From the NCBI RefSeq assembly GCF_902859625.1, contig NZ_CADIJX010000017.1, positions 1-64,000 on the forward strand: a DNA stretch of 64,000 bases. The letters run 5' to 3'. Shown here piece by piece: positions 1 through 10,194 of this stretch. Origin of the DNA: Achromobacter pestifer (GTDB lineage Bacteria; Pseudomonadota; Gammaproteobacteria; Burkholderiales; Burkholderiaceae_B). Position 1 is the stretch's first letter. The number at the start of each line of letters is the position of its first letter. A model generated the notes under the pieces. The model had not been told where the DNA came from. It searched no databases and worked only from the letters and a program-made list of their open reading frames with translations. The position numbers and the translations under genes are program-made.

Positions 1-140
1 GATGTGCGATCAACCACGTGCGTTTGATGTGCGATCAACCGCGTGCATTTGATGTGCGATCAACCACGTGCATTTGATGTGCGATCAACCACGTGCATTT
101 GATGTGCGATCAACCGCGTGCGTTTGATGTGCGATCAACC
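1..140. repeat. 25-bp direct tandem repeat array
   Basis: Five consecutive 25-bp units (1-25, 26-50, 51-75, 76-100, 101-125) and a sixth truncated to 15 bp (126-140) all begin GATGTGCGATCAACC. They differ only at an A/G and an A/G position in the second half (CACGTG or CGCGTG, then CATTT or CGTTT). The unit length is not a multiple of three and no open frame follows it. The array is cut by the window edge, so its true copy number is unknown. Function is unknown; such arrays are candidates for variable-number loci. Confidence 0.95.
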
Positions 141-319
141 GTAGGATGGGTGTAGCGCGAGAATCTTTAAGCAAGAATATTGTCGTTCAGCGCGCGCAAC
201 CCATCAAACAACCTCCGCGTTGTGACCAACGTTGCCAAATATTCACCGTTGCTTGATGGGTTGCGCGCGCTGAATATTCGAGTTCTTGTTCGCGATCTCT
301 CGCGCTACACCCATCCTAC
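141..319. repeat. Nested inverted repeat (REP/MITE-like palindrome)
   Basis: The outer arms 141-162 and 298-319 are perfect 22-bp reverse complements, starting GTAGGATGGGTGTAGCGCGA. Inner arms 186-207 and 253-274 are also perfect 22-bp reverse complements containing GCGCGCAACCCATCAA. CAAGAA (172-177) and TTCTTG (283-288) add a further matching step. The whole 179 bp could fold as one long cruciform or hairpin. It abuts the last truncated unit of the tandem array. No transposase is present. It looks like an extragenic palindromic or MITE-type element; that class assignment is an inference. Confidence 0.85.
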
Positions 320-384
320 GAATCAGCGCACCACACATATCCATCATGGAATCGGCGTACCGTACTTCCCCGCAACGCCAACCG

Positions 385-1437
385 CTACAGGTCCGTCGTA
401 TCCAGCGTGAATGCCGCTGCGGCGCGGCCGATGCGGTCGTTGACGGCGTGCCATGCGTCGGTCGCGGGCGGCGCTTGCACGATGATGCGGGCATAGCCTT
501 GCTTGTCCAGATCGCGTAGCAATCCGTACAAGGCCTGCGCATAGCGCGCCGGGTCTGCGGGCACGGGGTGCCACTTCAGGCGGGGGTCCAGCGCCGCTGG
601 CGCGTCGCCATACGCCACCACCACCACGTTGCCTGCCGGCAGGTTGCGGCCCAGGGCGACGTCTTGCAAGCGCTCATCGGAGGCCAGCTCCAACGGCGTA
701 CGTGGCGCGTAGTGTGCTTTCAGCGTGCCCGAGGCGCGCGGCGCGGCGGCGTCCGGTGCAAACACCTGCACGCCCAGCACGGCTTCGATCTGCGCGGCGC
801 TGATATGGCCCGGTCGCAGCAGCACGGGGCCGGCGCCACGGTCCAGGCGCGACAAGTCCAGGATGGTGGATTCGATGCCGACCTCCGAGGCGCCGCCTTC
901 CAGCACGGGCATGCCGGCGGCAACTTCTTCGGGGAACTCATGGCGCACATGTTCCGCGCGGGTCGGAGACACCTGACCAAATTTGTTCGCCGACGGCGCG
1001 GCCACGCCTCCCTGGCCGTTCGGCTTGCCTGCGGCAAAGGCCGCCAGCAACGCTTGTGCCACGGGATGCGAAGGACAGCGGATGCCGATGCTGTCCTGCC
1101 CGCCGCTTACCGTATCCACAATGTGCGGCGCGCGCTTGAGGATCAAGGTCAGCGGACCTGGCCAGAATGCGTCGATCAACAAGCGCGCCTCGGGCGGCAC
1201 CTGCGCTGCCCAGTACGACACGTCGCCATGCGGCGCGATGTGCACGATGACGGGATGATTCGACGGCCGGCCCTTGGCCGCGTAGATCTTTGCCACCGCC
1301 TGCGGATTCTCGGCGTCCGCACCCAGGCCGTAGACGGTCTCGGTGGGAAAGGCGGCCAGTTCGCCACTCAGCAGGCGCTGGGCGGCGTGGGCGATCTCAG
1401 CAGCGCTGGCGGATTCAGGCGGGGGCAAGGAAGGCAT
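385..1437 (-). CDS. tsaC: L-threonylcarbamoyladenylate synthase, Sua5 type
   Basis: Makes threonylcarbamoyl-AMP from threonine, bicarbonate and ATP, the first step of t6A37 tRNA modification in the cytoplasm. The 350-residue length fits the two-domain Sua5 form rather than the short YrdC/TsaC form. The N-terminal YrdC domain has PTETVYGLG (31-39), KGRP (55-58) and SAN (149-151), and a C-terminal Sua5 domain follows a linker near residue 215. The gene is last in a minus-strand run behind purK, with 14 bp between the purK stop and this ATG. This purK-sua5 linkage is common in betaproteobacteria. Confidence 0.93.
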   Translation of the reverse strand: MPSLPPPESASAAEIAHAAQRLLSGELAAFPTETVYGLGADAENPQAVAKIYAAKGRPSNHPVIVHIAPHGDVSYWAAQVPPEARLLIDAFWPGPLTLILKRAPHIVDTVSGGQDSIGIRCPSHPVAQALLAAFAAGKPNGQGGVAAPSANKFGQVSPTRAEHVRHEFPEEVAAGMPVLEGGASEVGIESTILDLSRLDRGAGPVLLRPGHISAAQIEAVLGVQVFAPDAAAPRASGTLKAHYAPRTPLELASDERLQDVALGRNLPAGNVVVVAYGDAPAALDPRLKWHPVPADPARYAQALYGLLRDLDKQGYARIIVQAPPATDAWHAVNDRIGRAAAAFTLDTTDL

Positions 1438-1451
1438 CGGATGGTCGCGGG

Positions 1452-2642
1452 CTACTCAGGGGCTTCCATGCCCAGCGCGGCGGCCACGCGGGCAGCATCG
1501 GCGCGAGCCTGGTCCAGGGTGGGCGCCACAATGGTGATGTGGCCCATCTTGCGGCCACGGCGCGCTTCCTGTTTGCCATAGAGGTGCAGCTTGGCGGTCG
1601 GCACCGACAGCGCCGCAGCCCAGTCGGGTTCGCGTTGCGTCGTCGCCGTGGCGGACGCATACCAGATGTCGCCCAGGATGTTCAGCATGACGGCGGGCGC
1701 CAGCAGGTCCGTGCTGCCCAGCGGCAGGCCGGCCATCGCACGCGCCTGCTGCTCGAACTGACTCGTGATGCAAGCATTCATCGTGTAGTGGCCGCTGTTG
1801 TGCGGGCGCGGCGCGATCTCGTTGACGATCAGGCTTCCGTCCTTCAGCACGAAGAACTCCACGCACAGCACACCGTGGTAGCCCAGGCCCTGCGCGATGG
1901 ATTGCGCGGCTTCGGTTGCGCGCGCCTGCCGCTCGGCGTGGGCCGCGTCCAATTGCACCGGTGCCGCGGTGGACACCGCCAGGATGCCGTCGCGGTGCAC
2001 ATTGCGCGCCACGGGAAACACCACGGCAGCGCCATCGAAACCGCGCGCGATCACGACGGAAATCTCGTAGTCCAGCGGCATCAGCGCTTCAAGCACGCAG
2101 GCCACGCCGCCGAATTCGGCAAAGGCGGCCAGCGCTTCGTCGCGCGTGTTGATGCGAGCCTGCCCCTTGCCGTCATAGCCCAGGCGGGCGACTTTCAGGA
2201 TGCCGGGGAACAAGGCTTCGGGCGCGGCGCGCAGATCCGCATCGTTACGGATGGCGGCGTGCGGCGCGACGGGAATGCCTTGCGAGGCAATGAAGGTCTT
2301 TTCGGCGATGCGGTCCTGCACGATGGCCACGGCATCGGCCGCCGGGCTCACGCGGCAACGGGTGGCCAGCGTGCGCAGGCTGTCTGCGGGCACGTTTTCA
2401 AATTCGGTGGTGACGGCCTGACAGGTCTGGGCCAGGCGGGCCAGGCCGGCTTCGTCATCGTAGGCGGCCTGGATGTGCAGGTCGGCCACCATGCCAGCGG
2501 GGCATTCGTCGGCCGGATCCAGCACGGCGACCTTGTAGCCCAGGCTTTGCGCCGCGTGGCAGAACATGCGGCCCAATTGGCCGCCACCCAGCAAACCCAG
2601 CCAGCCACCGGGAGCAATCATGAAAGGAGTCGATTTGGTCAT
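1452..2642 (-). CDS. purK: 5-(carboxyamino)imidazole ribonucleotide synthase PurK
   Basis: ATP-dependent carboxylation of AIR to N5-CAIR in purine biosynthesis. It is an ATP-grasp protein of 396 residues, the usual size. The N-terminal nucleotide-binding start GWLGLLGGGQLGRM is near residues 13-26, and the ATP-grasp core and C-terminal domain are intact. It lies 5 bp downstream of purE, whose product uses its product, so the two are almost certainly co-transcribed. The ATG at 2642 was chosen; an in-frame ATG seven codons later (2621) is an alternative and would remove only a non-conserved leader. Confidence 0.95.
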   Translation of the reverse strand: MTKSTPFMIAPGGWLGLLGGGQLGRMFCHAAQSLGYKVAVLDPADECPAGMVADLHIQAAYDDEAGLARLAQTCQAVTTEFENVPADSLRTLATRCRVSPAADAVAIVQDRIAEKTFIASQGIPVAPHAAIRNDADLRAAPEALFPGILKVARLGYDGKGQARINTRDEALAAFAEFGGVACVLEALMPLDYEISVVIARGFDGAAVVFPVARNVHRDGILAVSTAAPVQLDAAHAERQARATEAAQSIAQGLGYHGVLCVEFFVLKDGSLIVNEIAPRPHNSGHYTMNACITSQFEQQARAMAGLPLGSTDLLAPAVMLNILGDIWYASATATTQREPDWAAALSVPTAKLHLYGKQEARRGRKMGHITIVAPTLDQARADAARVAAALGMEAPE

Positions 2643-2647
2643 ACGGA

Positions 2648-3169
2648 TCAGGCCTCGGGCGGAACCTTCATGTCGCGCGCGGCTTGCGTTTGACGCGCGC
2701 GGAACGCCACCAGCTTCTGATGCAGGCCGGCATCAGTGCCCGCCAGCGTGGCAATCACATGCAGGGCGGCATTGGCCGCACCGGCCTCGCCGATCGCGAA
2801 GGTGGCCACCGGCACGCCCTTGGGCATCTGCACGATGGACAGCAGCGAGTCTTCGCCACGCAGGTACTTGGAGGGCACGGGCACGCCGAACACCGGCACT
2901 TCCGTCAGCGCCGCCATCATGCCTGGCAGGTGCGCCGCGCCGCCCGCGCCGGCGATGATGCCGCGCAAGCCGCGGGCATGCGCCGCCGCGCCGTACTCGG
3001 CCATGTCCTGCGGCATGCGGTGCGCGGAAATCACGCGCGCCTCGTAGGCCACGCCGAAGTCCTCCAGCATGGTGACCGCGTGCTTCATGACCTCCCAATC
3101 GCTGGAAGAACCCATAATCACGCCCACCACGGGGGTGGCCTCTGCCGCTGCGGAAGTCTTCGCTGTCAT
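2648..3169 (-). CDS. purE: N5-carboxyaminoimidazole ribonucleotide mutase PurE
   Basis: Class I PurE, which converts N5-CAIR to CAIR in de novo purine synthesis. The CAIR-binding loop MGSSSDW lies close to the N-terminus and is followed by the conserved SAHRMP segment with its catalytic histidine. The protein is 173 residues, normal for bacterial PurE. The open frame extends four codons upstream to a TTG at 3181, but the ATG at 3169 is preferred; neither has a strong Shine-Dalgarno. It sits directly upstream of purK. purC lies about 1 kb upstream on the same strand, separated by dsbB and a DUF5993 gene. Confidence 0.95.
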   Translation of the reverse strand: MTAKTSAAAEATPVVGVIMGSSSDWEVMKHAVTMLEDFGVAYEARVISAHRMPQDMAEYGAAAHARGLRGIIAGAGGAAHLPGMMAALTEVPVFGVPVPSKYLRGEDSLLSIVQMPKGVPVATFAIGEAGAANAALHVIATLAGTDAGLHQKLVAFRARQTQAARDMKVPPEA

Positions 3170-3273
3170 AACCGGTGTCAAAGAGGTAAGACCGCGGAAC
3201 CCGCCCGCGGAATGTCAAAGGGCCGCGGATCAGGTCCGCGAAACCCGGTATTTTACCCGGCGCGCAAGACGGG

Positions 3274-3846
3274 CTATCGCGGGGCCGAAGATGGCAGCCA
3301 CAGATAGCTGTCGGGATTGTCCGGGCAAGGCCCGAACCCGCACTCCAGTGTGGTGCTGCCGACGTTGGCCAGGGCCATGACGAAAAACAGGGCCATGACC
3401 ACGATGCCGACCGCCGAGACCGGCTTTTTCAGCATGCTGTCGCCCCATTTGCGGTCGGCGGACTGCATCAGGACGCAGAAGACGATGATGGCGCAAAACG
3501 CGATGAACGCCCAGGTGTAGAAATGCAGTCCCAGGAATGGCGTGCCATAGCCGGGATCGCCCGGGGCGATGTGCAGCAGCACCTGGCGGCCCGATGCCAG
3601 CATGCCCCCCAAGGACGCCGCGACACTCATCGCATAGTGCATGGGAGACGGGCCTACCCGCATGTTCAGCAGGAATCCCACGCCGGCCAGGATGAGCGCC
3701 ACGCGCTGCAAGAGGCACAAGGGGCACGGCAGTTCGTCATAGATGAATTGCCAGGCGAAGGCCATGCCCAGGGCGCCGGTAACGCCCAATAGCGCCAAAC
3801 CGTTCAGCACGCGCGAACCGCGCGCGGGGTTGCGGGAGAAGATCAT
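3274..3846 (-). CDS. dsbB: Disulfide bond formation protein B family (DsbB)
   Basis: Inner-membrane quinone reductase that reoxidises periplasmic DsbA-type oxidants. The 190-residue protein has about five hydrophobic segments. The N-terminal active pair is C41-P-L-C44 right after the first membrane helix, as in the family. The second cysteine pair is unusual: classical DsbB has it in the loop between helices 3 and 4, but here the only later pair is C169 and C174, after the last hydrophobic segment (about 143-162). The small gene just upstream (DUF5993) is a familiar neighbour of this DsbB subtype. It is embedded between purC and purE on the same strand. Confidence 0.85.
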   Translation of the reverse strand: MIFSRNPARGSRVLNGLALLGVTGALGMAFAWQFIYDELPCPLCLLQRVALILAGVGFLLNMRVGPSPMHYAMSVAASLGGMLASGRQVLLHIAPGDPGYGTPFLGLHFYTWAFIAFCAIIVFCVLMQSADRKWGDSMLKKPVSAVGIVVMALFFVMALANVGSTTLECGFGPCPDNPDSYLWLPSSAPR

Positions 3847-3856
3847 CGCCCTGCCC

Positions 3857-4015
3857 TTACCAAGACAGCGCCAGCGGGCTGGTCATGTGGTACTGGCACC
3901 ATGCGGCGAAGATGCCGAGCGTCAACAGCCAGAAGGTCACGCAGGGCCGGCGCTTTCCCAGCATCCCGAACCACACCGCGACCACTCCGGTCAGAAAGGG
4001 CAACATCATGATCAT
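3857..4015 (-). CDS. DUF5993-type small membrane protein
   Basis: A 52-residue, strongly hydrophobic protein with two predicted membrane segments (about 3-18 and 28-46), one after the start and one ending near the motif HMTSPLALSW at the C-terminus. The start at 4015 is chosen because AGGAG sits 8 bp before this ATG; a longer open frame to 4081 has no ribosome site. It ends 10 bp before dsbB, so the two are likely co-translated. DUF5993 proteins are repeatedly found beside DsbB-like genes, so a helper role in membrane disulfide chemistry is an inference. The family name is from memory of the motif and could be wrong. Confidence 0.72.
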   Translation of the reverse strand: MIMMLPFLTGVVAVWFGMLGKRRPCVTFWLLTLGIFAAWCQYHMTSPLALSW

Positions 4016-4146
4016 GCGGAAGGCTCCTGTCGACAGACGTCCTGCTAAGGCAGCCGGGAAGTATAGCGTAACAATACGCAATAATTGTTATCGATTCCCC
4101 TGATGACAATCAACCGGTTTGGGAGAGGTATTCAAGGCCCAGGCAT

Positions 4147-4175
4147 AAAAAAACCGCTCAGTGAGCGGTTTTTTT
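4147..4175 (-). terminator. Rho-independent terminator of purC
   Basis: A seven-A run, the stem ACCGCTCA/TGAGCGGT and a seven-T run form a perfect, symmetric hairpin just after the purC stop. Because both flanks are A/T runs it would terminate from either direction, but only purC reads into it closely. Confidence 0.92.
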
Positions 4176-4189
4176 AATCACCGGAAAGA

Positions 4190-5071
4190 TCAGGCGACCA
4201 GACGATCCAGTGCCTCGCGGTACTTGGCCGCGGTCTTTTCCAGCACGTCCTGCGGCAAGCGCGGGGCGGGCGGCGTCTTGTCCCAGGTCTGGGTTTCCAG
4301 CCAGTCGCGCACGAACTGCTTGTCGAAGGACGGGGGGCTGATGCCGACGCGGTAGCCGTCGGCCGGCCAGAAGCGCGACGAGTCCGGCGTCAGCACTTCG
4401 TCCATCAAGTGCAGCGTGCCGTTGTCGTCCAAGCCGAATTCAAACTTGGTGTCGGCAATGATGATGCCCTTGGTGGCGGCGAACTTGGCAGCTTCGGCGT
4501 ACAGCTTGAGCGTGACGTCGCGGATGCGCTCGGCCATTTCCTGGCCGACTTCCTTGACCACGTGCGCGAAGTCCACGTTTTCGTCGTGCATGCCGAATTC
4601 GGCCTTGGCGGCGGGCGTGAAGATGGGCTCGGGCAATTGGCTGGCCTGTTGCAGGCCGGCGGGCAGCTTGATGCCGCAGATGGCGCCGGTGGCTTGGTAA
4701 TCCTTCCAGCCGGAACCGATCAGGTAGCCGCGGGCAACCGCTTCCACCAGGATCGGCTTCAGACGCTTGACCACGACGGCGCGTCCGCGCACCTGGTCAA
4801 CTTCGTCCGGAGCCACCACGTCTTCGGGCTTCACGCCCGTGGAGTGGTTCGGCAGGATGTGGGCCAGCTTCTGCAACCAGAATTCGGTCAGCTCGGTCAG
4901 CACCTGTCCCTTGCCGGGAATGGGATCGTCAAGAATCACGTCGAAGGCGGAGATACGATCCGACGCGACGATCAGCAACTTGTCGTCGCCCACCGCGTAC
5001 ATATCGCGCACCTTACCGCGGCCCAGCAGCGGCAAGGACTTGATGCTGGATTGATGCAAAGCAGAAGTCAC
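4190..5071 (-). CDS. purC: Phosphoribosylaminoimidazole-succinocarboxamide synthase
   Basis: SAICAR synthetase, which joins CAIR and aspartate using ATP in purine synthesis. At 293 residues it matches the longer PurC group common in betaproteobacteria and fungi. GRGKVRDMY (residues 17-25) is the ATP-binding N-terminal signature. DRISAFDVIL and the later EVLTPDSSRFWP segment are also typical. The start is GTG at 5071, as no ATG fits the conserved N-terminus. It is followed by its own terminator, so purC and purE-purK are separate transcripts despite shared strand and pathway. Confidence 0.95.
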   Translation of the reverse strand: MTSALHQSSIKSLPLLGRGKVRDMYAVGDDKLLIVASDRISAFDVILDDPIPGKGQVLTELTEFWLQKLAHILPNHSTGVKPEDVVAPDEVDQVRGRAVVVKRLKPILVEAVARGYLIGSGWKDYQATGAICGIKLPAGLQQASQLPEPIFTPAAKAEFGMHDENVDFAHVVKEVGQEMAERIRDVTLKLYAEAAKFAATKGIIIADTKFEFGLDDNGTLHLMDEVLTPDSSRFWPADGYRVGISPPSFDKQFVRDWLETQTWDKTPPAPRLPQDVLEKTAAKYREALDRLVA

Positions 5072-5320
5072 GGGAATGGCCTATGGCAAAAATGAAGATT
5101 CCCGCCTCGGGCAAGCGCCAGGGCGGGAAGTAGAACGAAATCGGAAACCGCGCAGCCGACCGGCGCTGGAAAGCGGGTCGTGCAAAGCGCATAGATTACT
5201 GCAAATAAGGCCGCCTTGCCGGGCAGCAGGCAGCGGGTTAGTCTGGCTGCGTTCGAACATGCGCGCTGACCGCGATCCGCGTCACGGCGCCCCCTTTTCA
5301 CCTGGAGGAGACACAGTCGT

Positions 5321-5776
5321 ATGCAGGATGCTTCCCATAAACGCACGCCCCACGCCGGCGCGCAGGTTCATTTGACGGGCGGATGCCAATGCGGCGCCGT
5401 GCGCTACGCAATCTCTGACGAACCCATCACGGCCGCCACCTGTCATTGCCGAGACTGCCAGTATTCCAGCGGCGGCGCCCCGGCTCATGCGCTGATCTTC
5501 CCGGCTGGCTCGATCACGATGCTGCGCGGCCAGGCCAAGGAACACCGCTACAAGGGCGATTCCGGCCACACGGTCATGCGCAGTTTCTGTGCCGCCTGTG
5601 GCACGCCGCTGTTCGGCGGATCGGAAGGCATGGGCTACGAAGTGGTGCGCGCCGGCTCGCTGGACGATCCTGAAGCCTTCCACGCCCAGGCCAGTCTGTG
5701 GACGGATTCCGCACCCTCCTGGCACCACGTGAACCGCAGCGTTCCGCACTTCCCAAAGAACAGCCCGCCTGCGTAA
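5321..5776 (+). CDS. GFA family (glutathione-dependent formaldehyde-activating-like) protein
   Basis: Small zinc-binding protein of the GFA/CENP-V fold, 151 residues. It has the full cysteine set: C22-x-C24, C41-x-C43-x2-C46 and C90-x2-C93. The family was named for an enzyme reported to form S-hydroxymethylglutathione, but most members have no proven activity, so no substrate is assigned. A GGAGGAG ribosome site lies about 10 bp before the ATG. It is a single plus-strand gene between purC and fba and shares a terminator with fba. A second, shorter GFA gene lies at 38834-39265. Confidence 0.88.
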   Translation: MQDASHKRTPHAGAQVHLTGGCQCGAVRYAISDEPITAATCHCRDCQYSSGGAPAHALIFPAGSITMLRGQAKEHRYKGDSGHTVMRSFCAACGTPLFGGSEGMGYEVVRAGSLDDPEAFHAQASLWTDSAPSWHHVNRSVPHFPKNSPPA

Positions 5777-5794
5777 CCATCGTCAATTGGCAAA

Positions 5795-5828
5795 AAAAGG
5801 GGCGGATCCGAATGGACCCGCCCCTTTT
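5795..5828. terminator. Bidirectional terminator between GFA gene and fba
   Basis: AAAAGGGGCGGATCC and GGACCCGCCCCTTTT pair with a single mismatch around a short loop. An A run precedes the stem and a T run ends it, so it serves both convergent genes, the plus-strand GFA gene and the minus-strand fba. Confidence 0.9.
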
Positions 5829-5868
5829 CATTGCCATGGCGCCGTCCGGAGACGGCGCCAGGCACGTC

Positions 5869-6933
5869 TTATTGCACCACTTGCGACAGCTTGCCCGACG
5901 CATATTGCGCGGCGATGTCGATCAGCGGCAAGGCCTTGATCTTGCTGGCGTTACCGGCGGTGCCGAATTCCGTGTAGCGGGCCACGCAAATTGCCTTGGC
6001 GGCAGCGCGGGCGGGCTTCAGGTATTCGCGCGGGTCGAACTTTTCGGGGTTCTCGGCAAAGAAGCGGCGGATCGCGCCGGTCATGGCCAGACGGATATCG
6101 GTGTCGATATTGATCTTGCGCACGCCGTATTTGATGGCTTCCTGGATTTCCTCGACGGGCACGCCGTAGGTTTCCTTCATGTTGCCGCCGAATTCACGGA
6201 TCTCGGCCAACAGTTCCTGCGGCACGCTGGAGCTGCCATGCATCACCAGGTGGGTGTTCGGCAGGCGGGCGTGGATTTCCTTGATGCGGGAAATCGACAG
6301 GATGTCGCCGGTGGGCTTGCGCGTGAACTTGTAGGCGCCGTGGCTGGTGCCGATGGCGATGGCCAGGGCGTCCAGCTGGGTGCGGCGCACGAAGTCGGCG
6401 GCTTGTTCCGGGTCGGTCAGCAACTGATCCATGGTCAGCTTGCCGTCGGCGCCGTGACCGTCTTCCTTGTCGCCTTCCATGGTTTCCAGGGAACCCAGGC
6501 AGCCGAGTTCGCCTTCAACGGTCACGCCCAGCTTGTGGGCGATGTCCACGACCTTCTTGGTGACTTCGACGTTGTAGTCGTAGTCGGCGATGGTCTTGCC
6601 GTCTTCCTTCAACGAACCGTCCATCATCACGCTGGAGAAACCCAGGTCCATGGCGCCTTGGCAAACCTTGGGCGACTGGCCGTGATCCTGGTGCATCACG
6701 ACGGGGATGTGCGGGTAGGATTCCACCGCGGCCTGGATCAGGTGCTTCAGAAAGCCTTCGCCCGCATACTTGCGCGCGCCGGCCGAGGCCTGCATGATCA
6801 CCGGGCTATCGGTCTCCGCAGCGGCTTCCATGATGGCCTGAACCTGTTCCAGGTTGTTGACGTTGAAAGCCGGAATGCCGTAGCCGTGCTCGGCGGCATG
6901 GTCGAGCAACTGGCGCATGGAGACTAGGGCCAT
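5869..6933 (-). CDS. fba: Class II fructose-1,6-bisphosphate aldolase
   Basis: Zinc-dependent aldolase that interconverts fructose-1,6-bisphosphate with DHAP and glyceraldehyde-3-phosphate. The 354-residue length and the PAFNVNN start match the Calvin-cycle subtype used widely in proteobacteria. HQDH (81-84) carries a zinc-ligand histidine and catalytic aspartate, and GGN/GTSHGAY segments later bind substrate phosphate. A good AGGAGG ribosome site precedes the ATG. In related genomes fba follows pyk and pgk; here the upstream neighbour is an amidase, and pgk is 54 kb away. Confidence 0.96.
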   Translation of the reverse strand: MALVSMRQLLDHAAEHGYGIPAFNVNNLEQVQAIMEAAAETDSPVIMQASAGARKYAGEGFLKHLIQAAVESYPHIPVVMHQDHGQSPKVCQGAMDLGFSSVMMDGSLKEDGKTIADYDYNVEVTKKVVDIAHKLGVTVEGELGCLGSLETMEGDKEDGHGADGKLTMDQLLTDPEQAADFVRRTQLDALAIAIGTSHGAYKFTRKPTGDILSISRIKEIHARLPNTHLVMHGSSSVPQELLAEIREFGGNMKETYGVPVEEIQEAIKYGVRKINIDTDIRLAMTGAIRRFFAENPEKFDPREYLKPARAAAKAICVARYTEFGTAGNASKIKALPLIDIAAQYASGKLSQVVQ

Positions 6934-7087
6934 GAGTGGTCCTCCTAATTACTGTCTATGGAAAGATGGTTGAAGTCCTGCTGAATAGGGTGATTTTACG
7001 GGGGATTCGGAGAAAGGTCTTGCAACCGGCCGTATCCGATCCATTCAGACGATGGCGAACGCCCTGAAACCCGTCTGTCCTCCGCCA

Positions 7088-7128
7088 GAGGAAGGAGGGG
7101 CGGCGGCCCCCCCGCCCCTTGTTTCCTC
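7088..7128 (-). terminator. Possible hairpin terminator after amidase gene
   Basis: AGGGGCGG (7096-7103) pairs with CCGCCCCT (7112-7119), and GAGGAA/TTCCTC extend it outward. It lies immediately after the amidase stop but lacks a T run in the minus direction, so it may be only a 3' stabilising stem. Confidence 0.45.
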
Positions 7129-7130
7129 CC

Positions 7131-8562
7131 TTAGACCGCCGTCGGCACCGCGATGCGGCCTGCCCAAGGCTGAGCCACTTCCAACTGGGCCGACAAGGCC
7201 AACACCACGTCTTCACGCCCATAGCGGCCCACGACCTGGACGCCCACCGGCAGTCCAGTGCCTGTCCAGACTAGAGGCAAGCTGGCCGCCGGCTGGCCGG
7301 AGGCATTGAACGCGGCCGAGAACGTGCCATAGGTGGCAACCTTGCGGCGGAAATCCAGGAAGGATCCTTGGGCGGTGGACAGTTCACCCAGCTTCAGTGG
7401 CAATTGCGTCAGCGACGGCGACAAAATCGCGTCGTAGCCATCCATATAGCCATCCAGTATCCGACCGATGGCATGGAAGCGATTGACGCTGGCAATGTAG
7501 TGGGCGGCGGGTAGCGTCTTGCCGTATTCATAGCCCTGGCGCAGTACGGGTTCCAGGTCGCCATCACCAAGCGCGCGGCCCGTCAGACCCAGCCGGGTGT
7601 CCACCGACAGCACGATGTTGCCCGCCAGCACATTGGCGTGGGCCAGCACGAAGGCCTCGTATTCGATGTCCGGCGGCGTCCCGTCGACGACCTCGTGCCC
7701 CAATTCCCTGCATAGCTGGGCCGCCCGTTCCACCGCGGCGACGCATTCCGGCGCCACCGGCACACCATTCCAGGCCTCGCGCCACAGCGCGATGCGCAAC
7801 TTGCGCGGCGCCACGGACAGCATTTCCAGGTAGGACGCCGACGGAGGCGGCGCGGCGTAGGGCGCTCCTGGTTCAAAGCCGCCGATGGCGTCAAGCGCCG
7901 CGGCCGTGTCGCGCACGGAACGCGATAGCACGCCGTCGGTCGCCAGGCCGCCCCAACCTTCCCCACGGAACGGCCCCATGGGCACGCGGCCCCGCGACAC
8001 CTTCAAACCGTAGACGCCGCAGCTGGCAGCCGGAATACGGATCGAACCGCCACCATCGCTGCCATGCGCCAAGGGCACGATCCCCGCCGCCACGGCCGCC
8101 GCCGCGCCACCGCTGGAACCGCCCGACGACCGCGTCGGATCCCAGGGGTTGCGAGTCGGTCCGCCATTGCGCGCCGCCTCGGTCGTGGGCGCCATGCAGA
8201 ATTCGGGGACAGTCGTGCGGGCAAAGGGAATCAGCCCCGCAGCCTCGAAGCGGTCGGCCAGCGTGGCGTTGCGCGTGTAAGGCGTGTCGTTCAGCAGGCG
8301 CGAGCCCAGGCTGGACGGGAAGCGCTTGTGTGCCAGCCCGGAATCCTTCAACAGGAACGGAATGGCACCGAACGTCCCACGCGGCTGCCATCCCCGCGCG
8401 ACTTGCAGCGATTCTTCAAAGCGTTCATAGCACAACGCATTCATGGCCGGCGCGTGCTGCCGCGCCAGCCGGATGGCGCAGGCCATCAGGTCTTCCGCGC
8501 TGACTTCGCGCTTGGCCAACAAGTCGGCCAGCGCCAAGCCGTCCTGCAACTGATACTCGGTG

Positions 8563-8570
<8 letters not shown>
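7131..8570 (-). CDS. Amidase signature family hydrolase
   Basis: Hydrolyses a carboxamide bond with the Ser-cisSer-Lys triad. Visible residues, numbered from the ATG at 8570, are K75 in FLLKDSG, S152 in GGSSGG and S176 in GSDGGGSIR. The 479 residues are the normal length. The start at 8570 was chosen because AGGAG is 8 bp upstream; a GTG three codons earlier is also open. It overlaps the 3' end of the ATPase gene by 8 bp and is last in the M20-transporter operon. The likely job is breaking down an imported amide, but the substrate cannot be read from sequence. Confidence 0.9.

Positions 8571-10193
<1,623 letters not shown>

Positions 10194-10194
<1 letters not shown>

Noticed and set aside
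1..140. CRISPR array
   Set aside because: The 25-bp units are contiguous without spacers and no cas genes are present; this is a simple tandem repeat.
5068..5346. 92-codon minus-strand frame upstream of purC
   Set aside because: It overlaps the start of purC and the GFA gene, has no ribosome site and no family resemblance.
5698..6927. Long plus-strand open frame (409 codons) across the fba region
   Set aside because: It is antisense to fba, is rich in His/Gly/Asp with no recognisable domain, and has no ribosome site; an effect of high GC.
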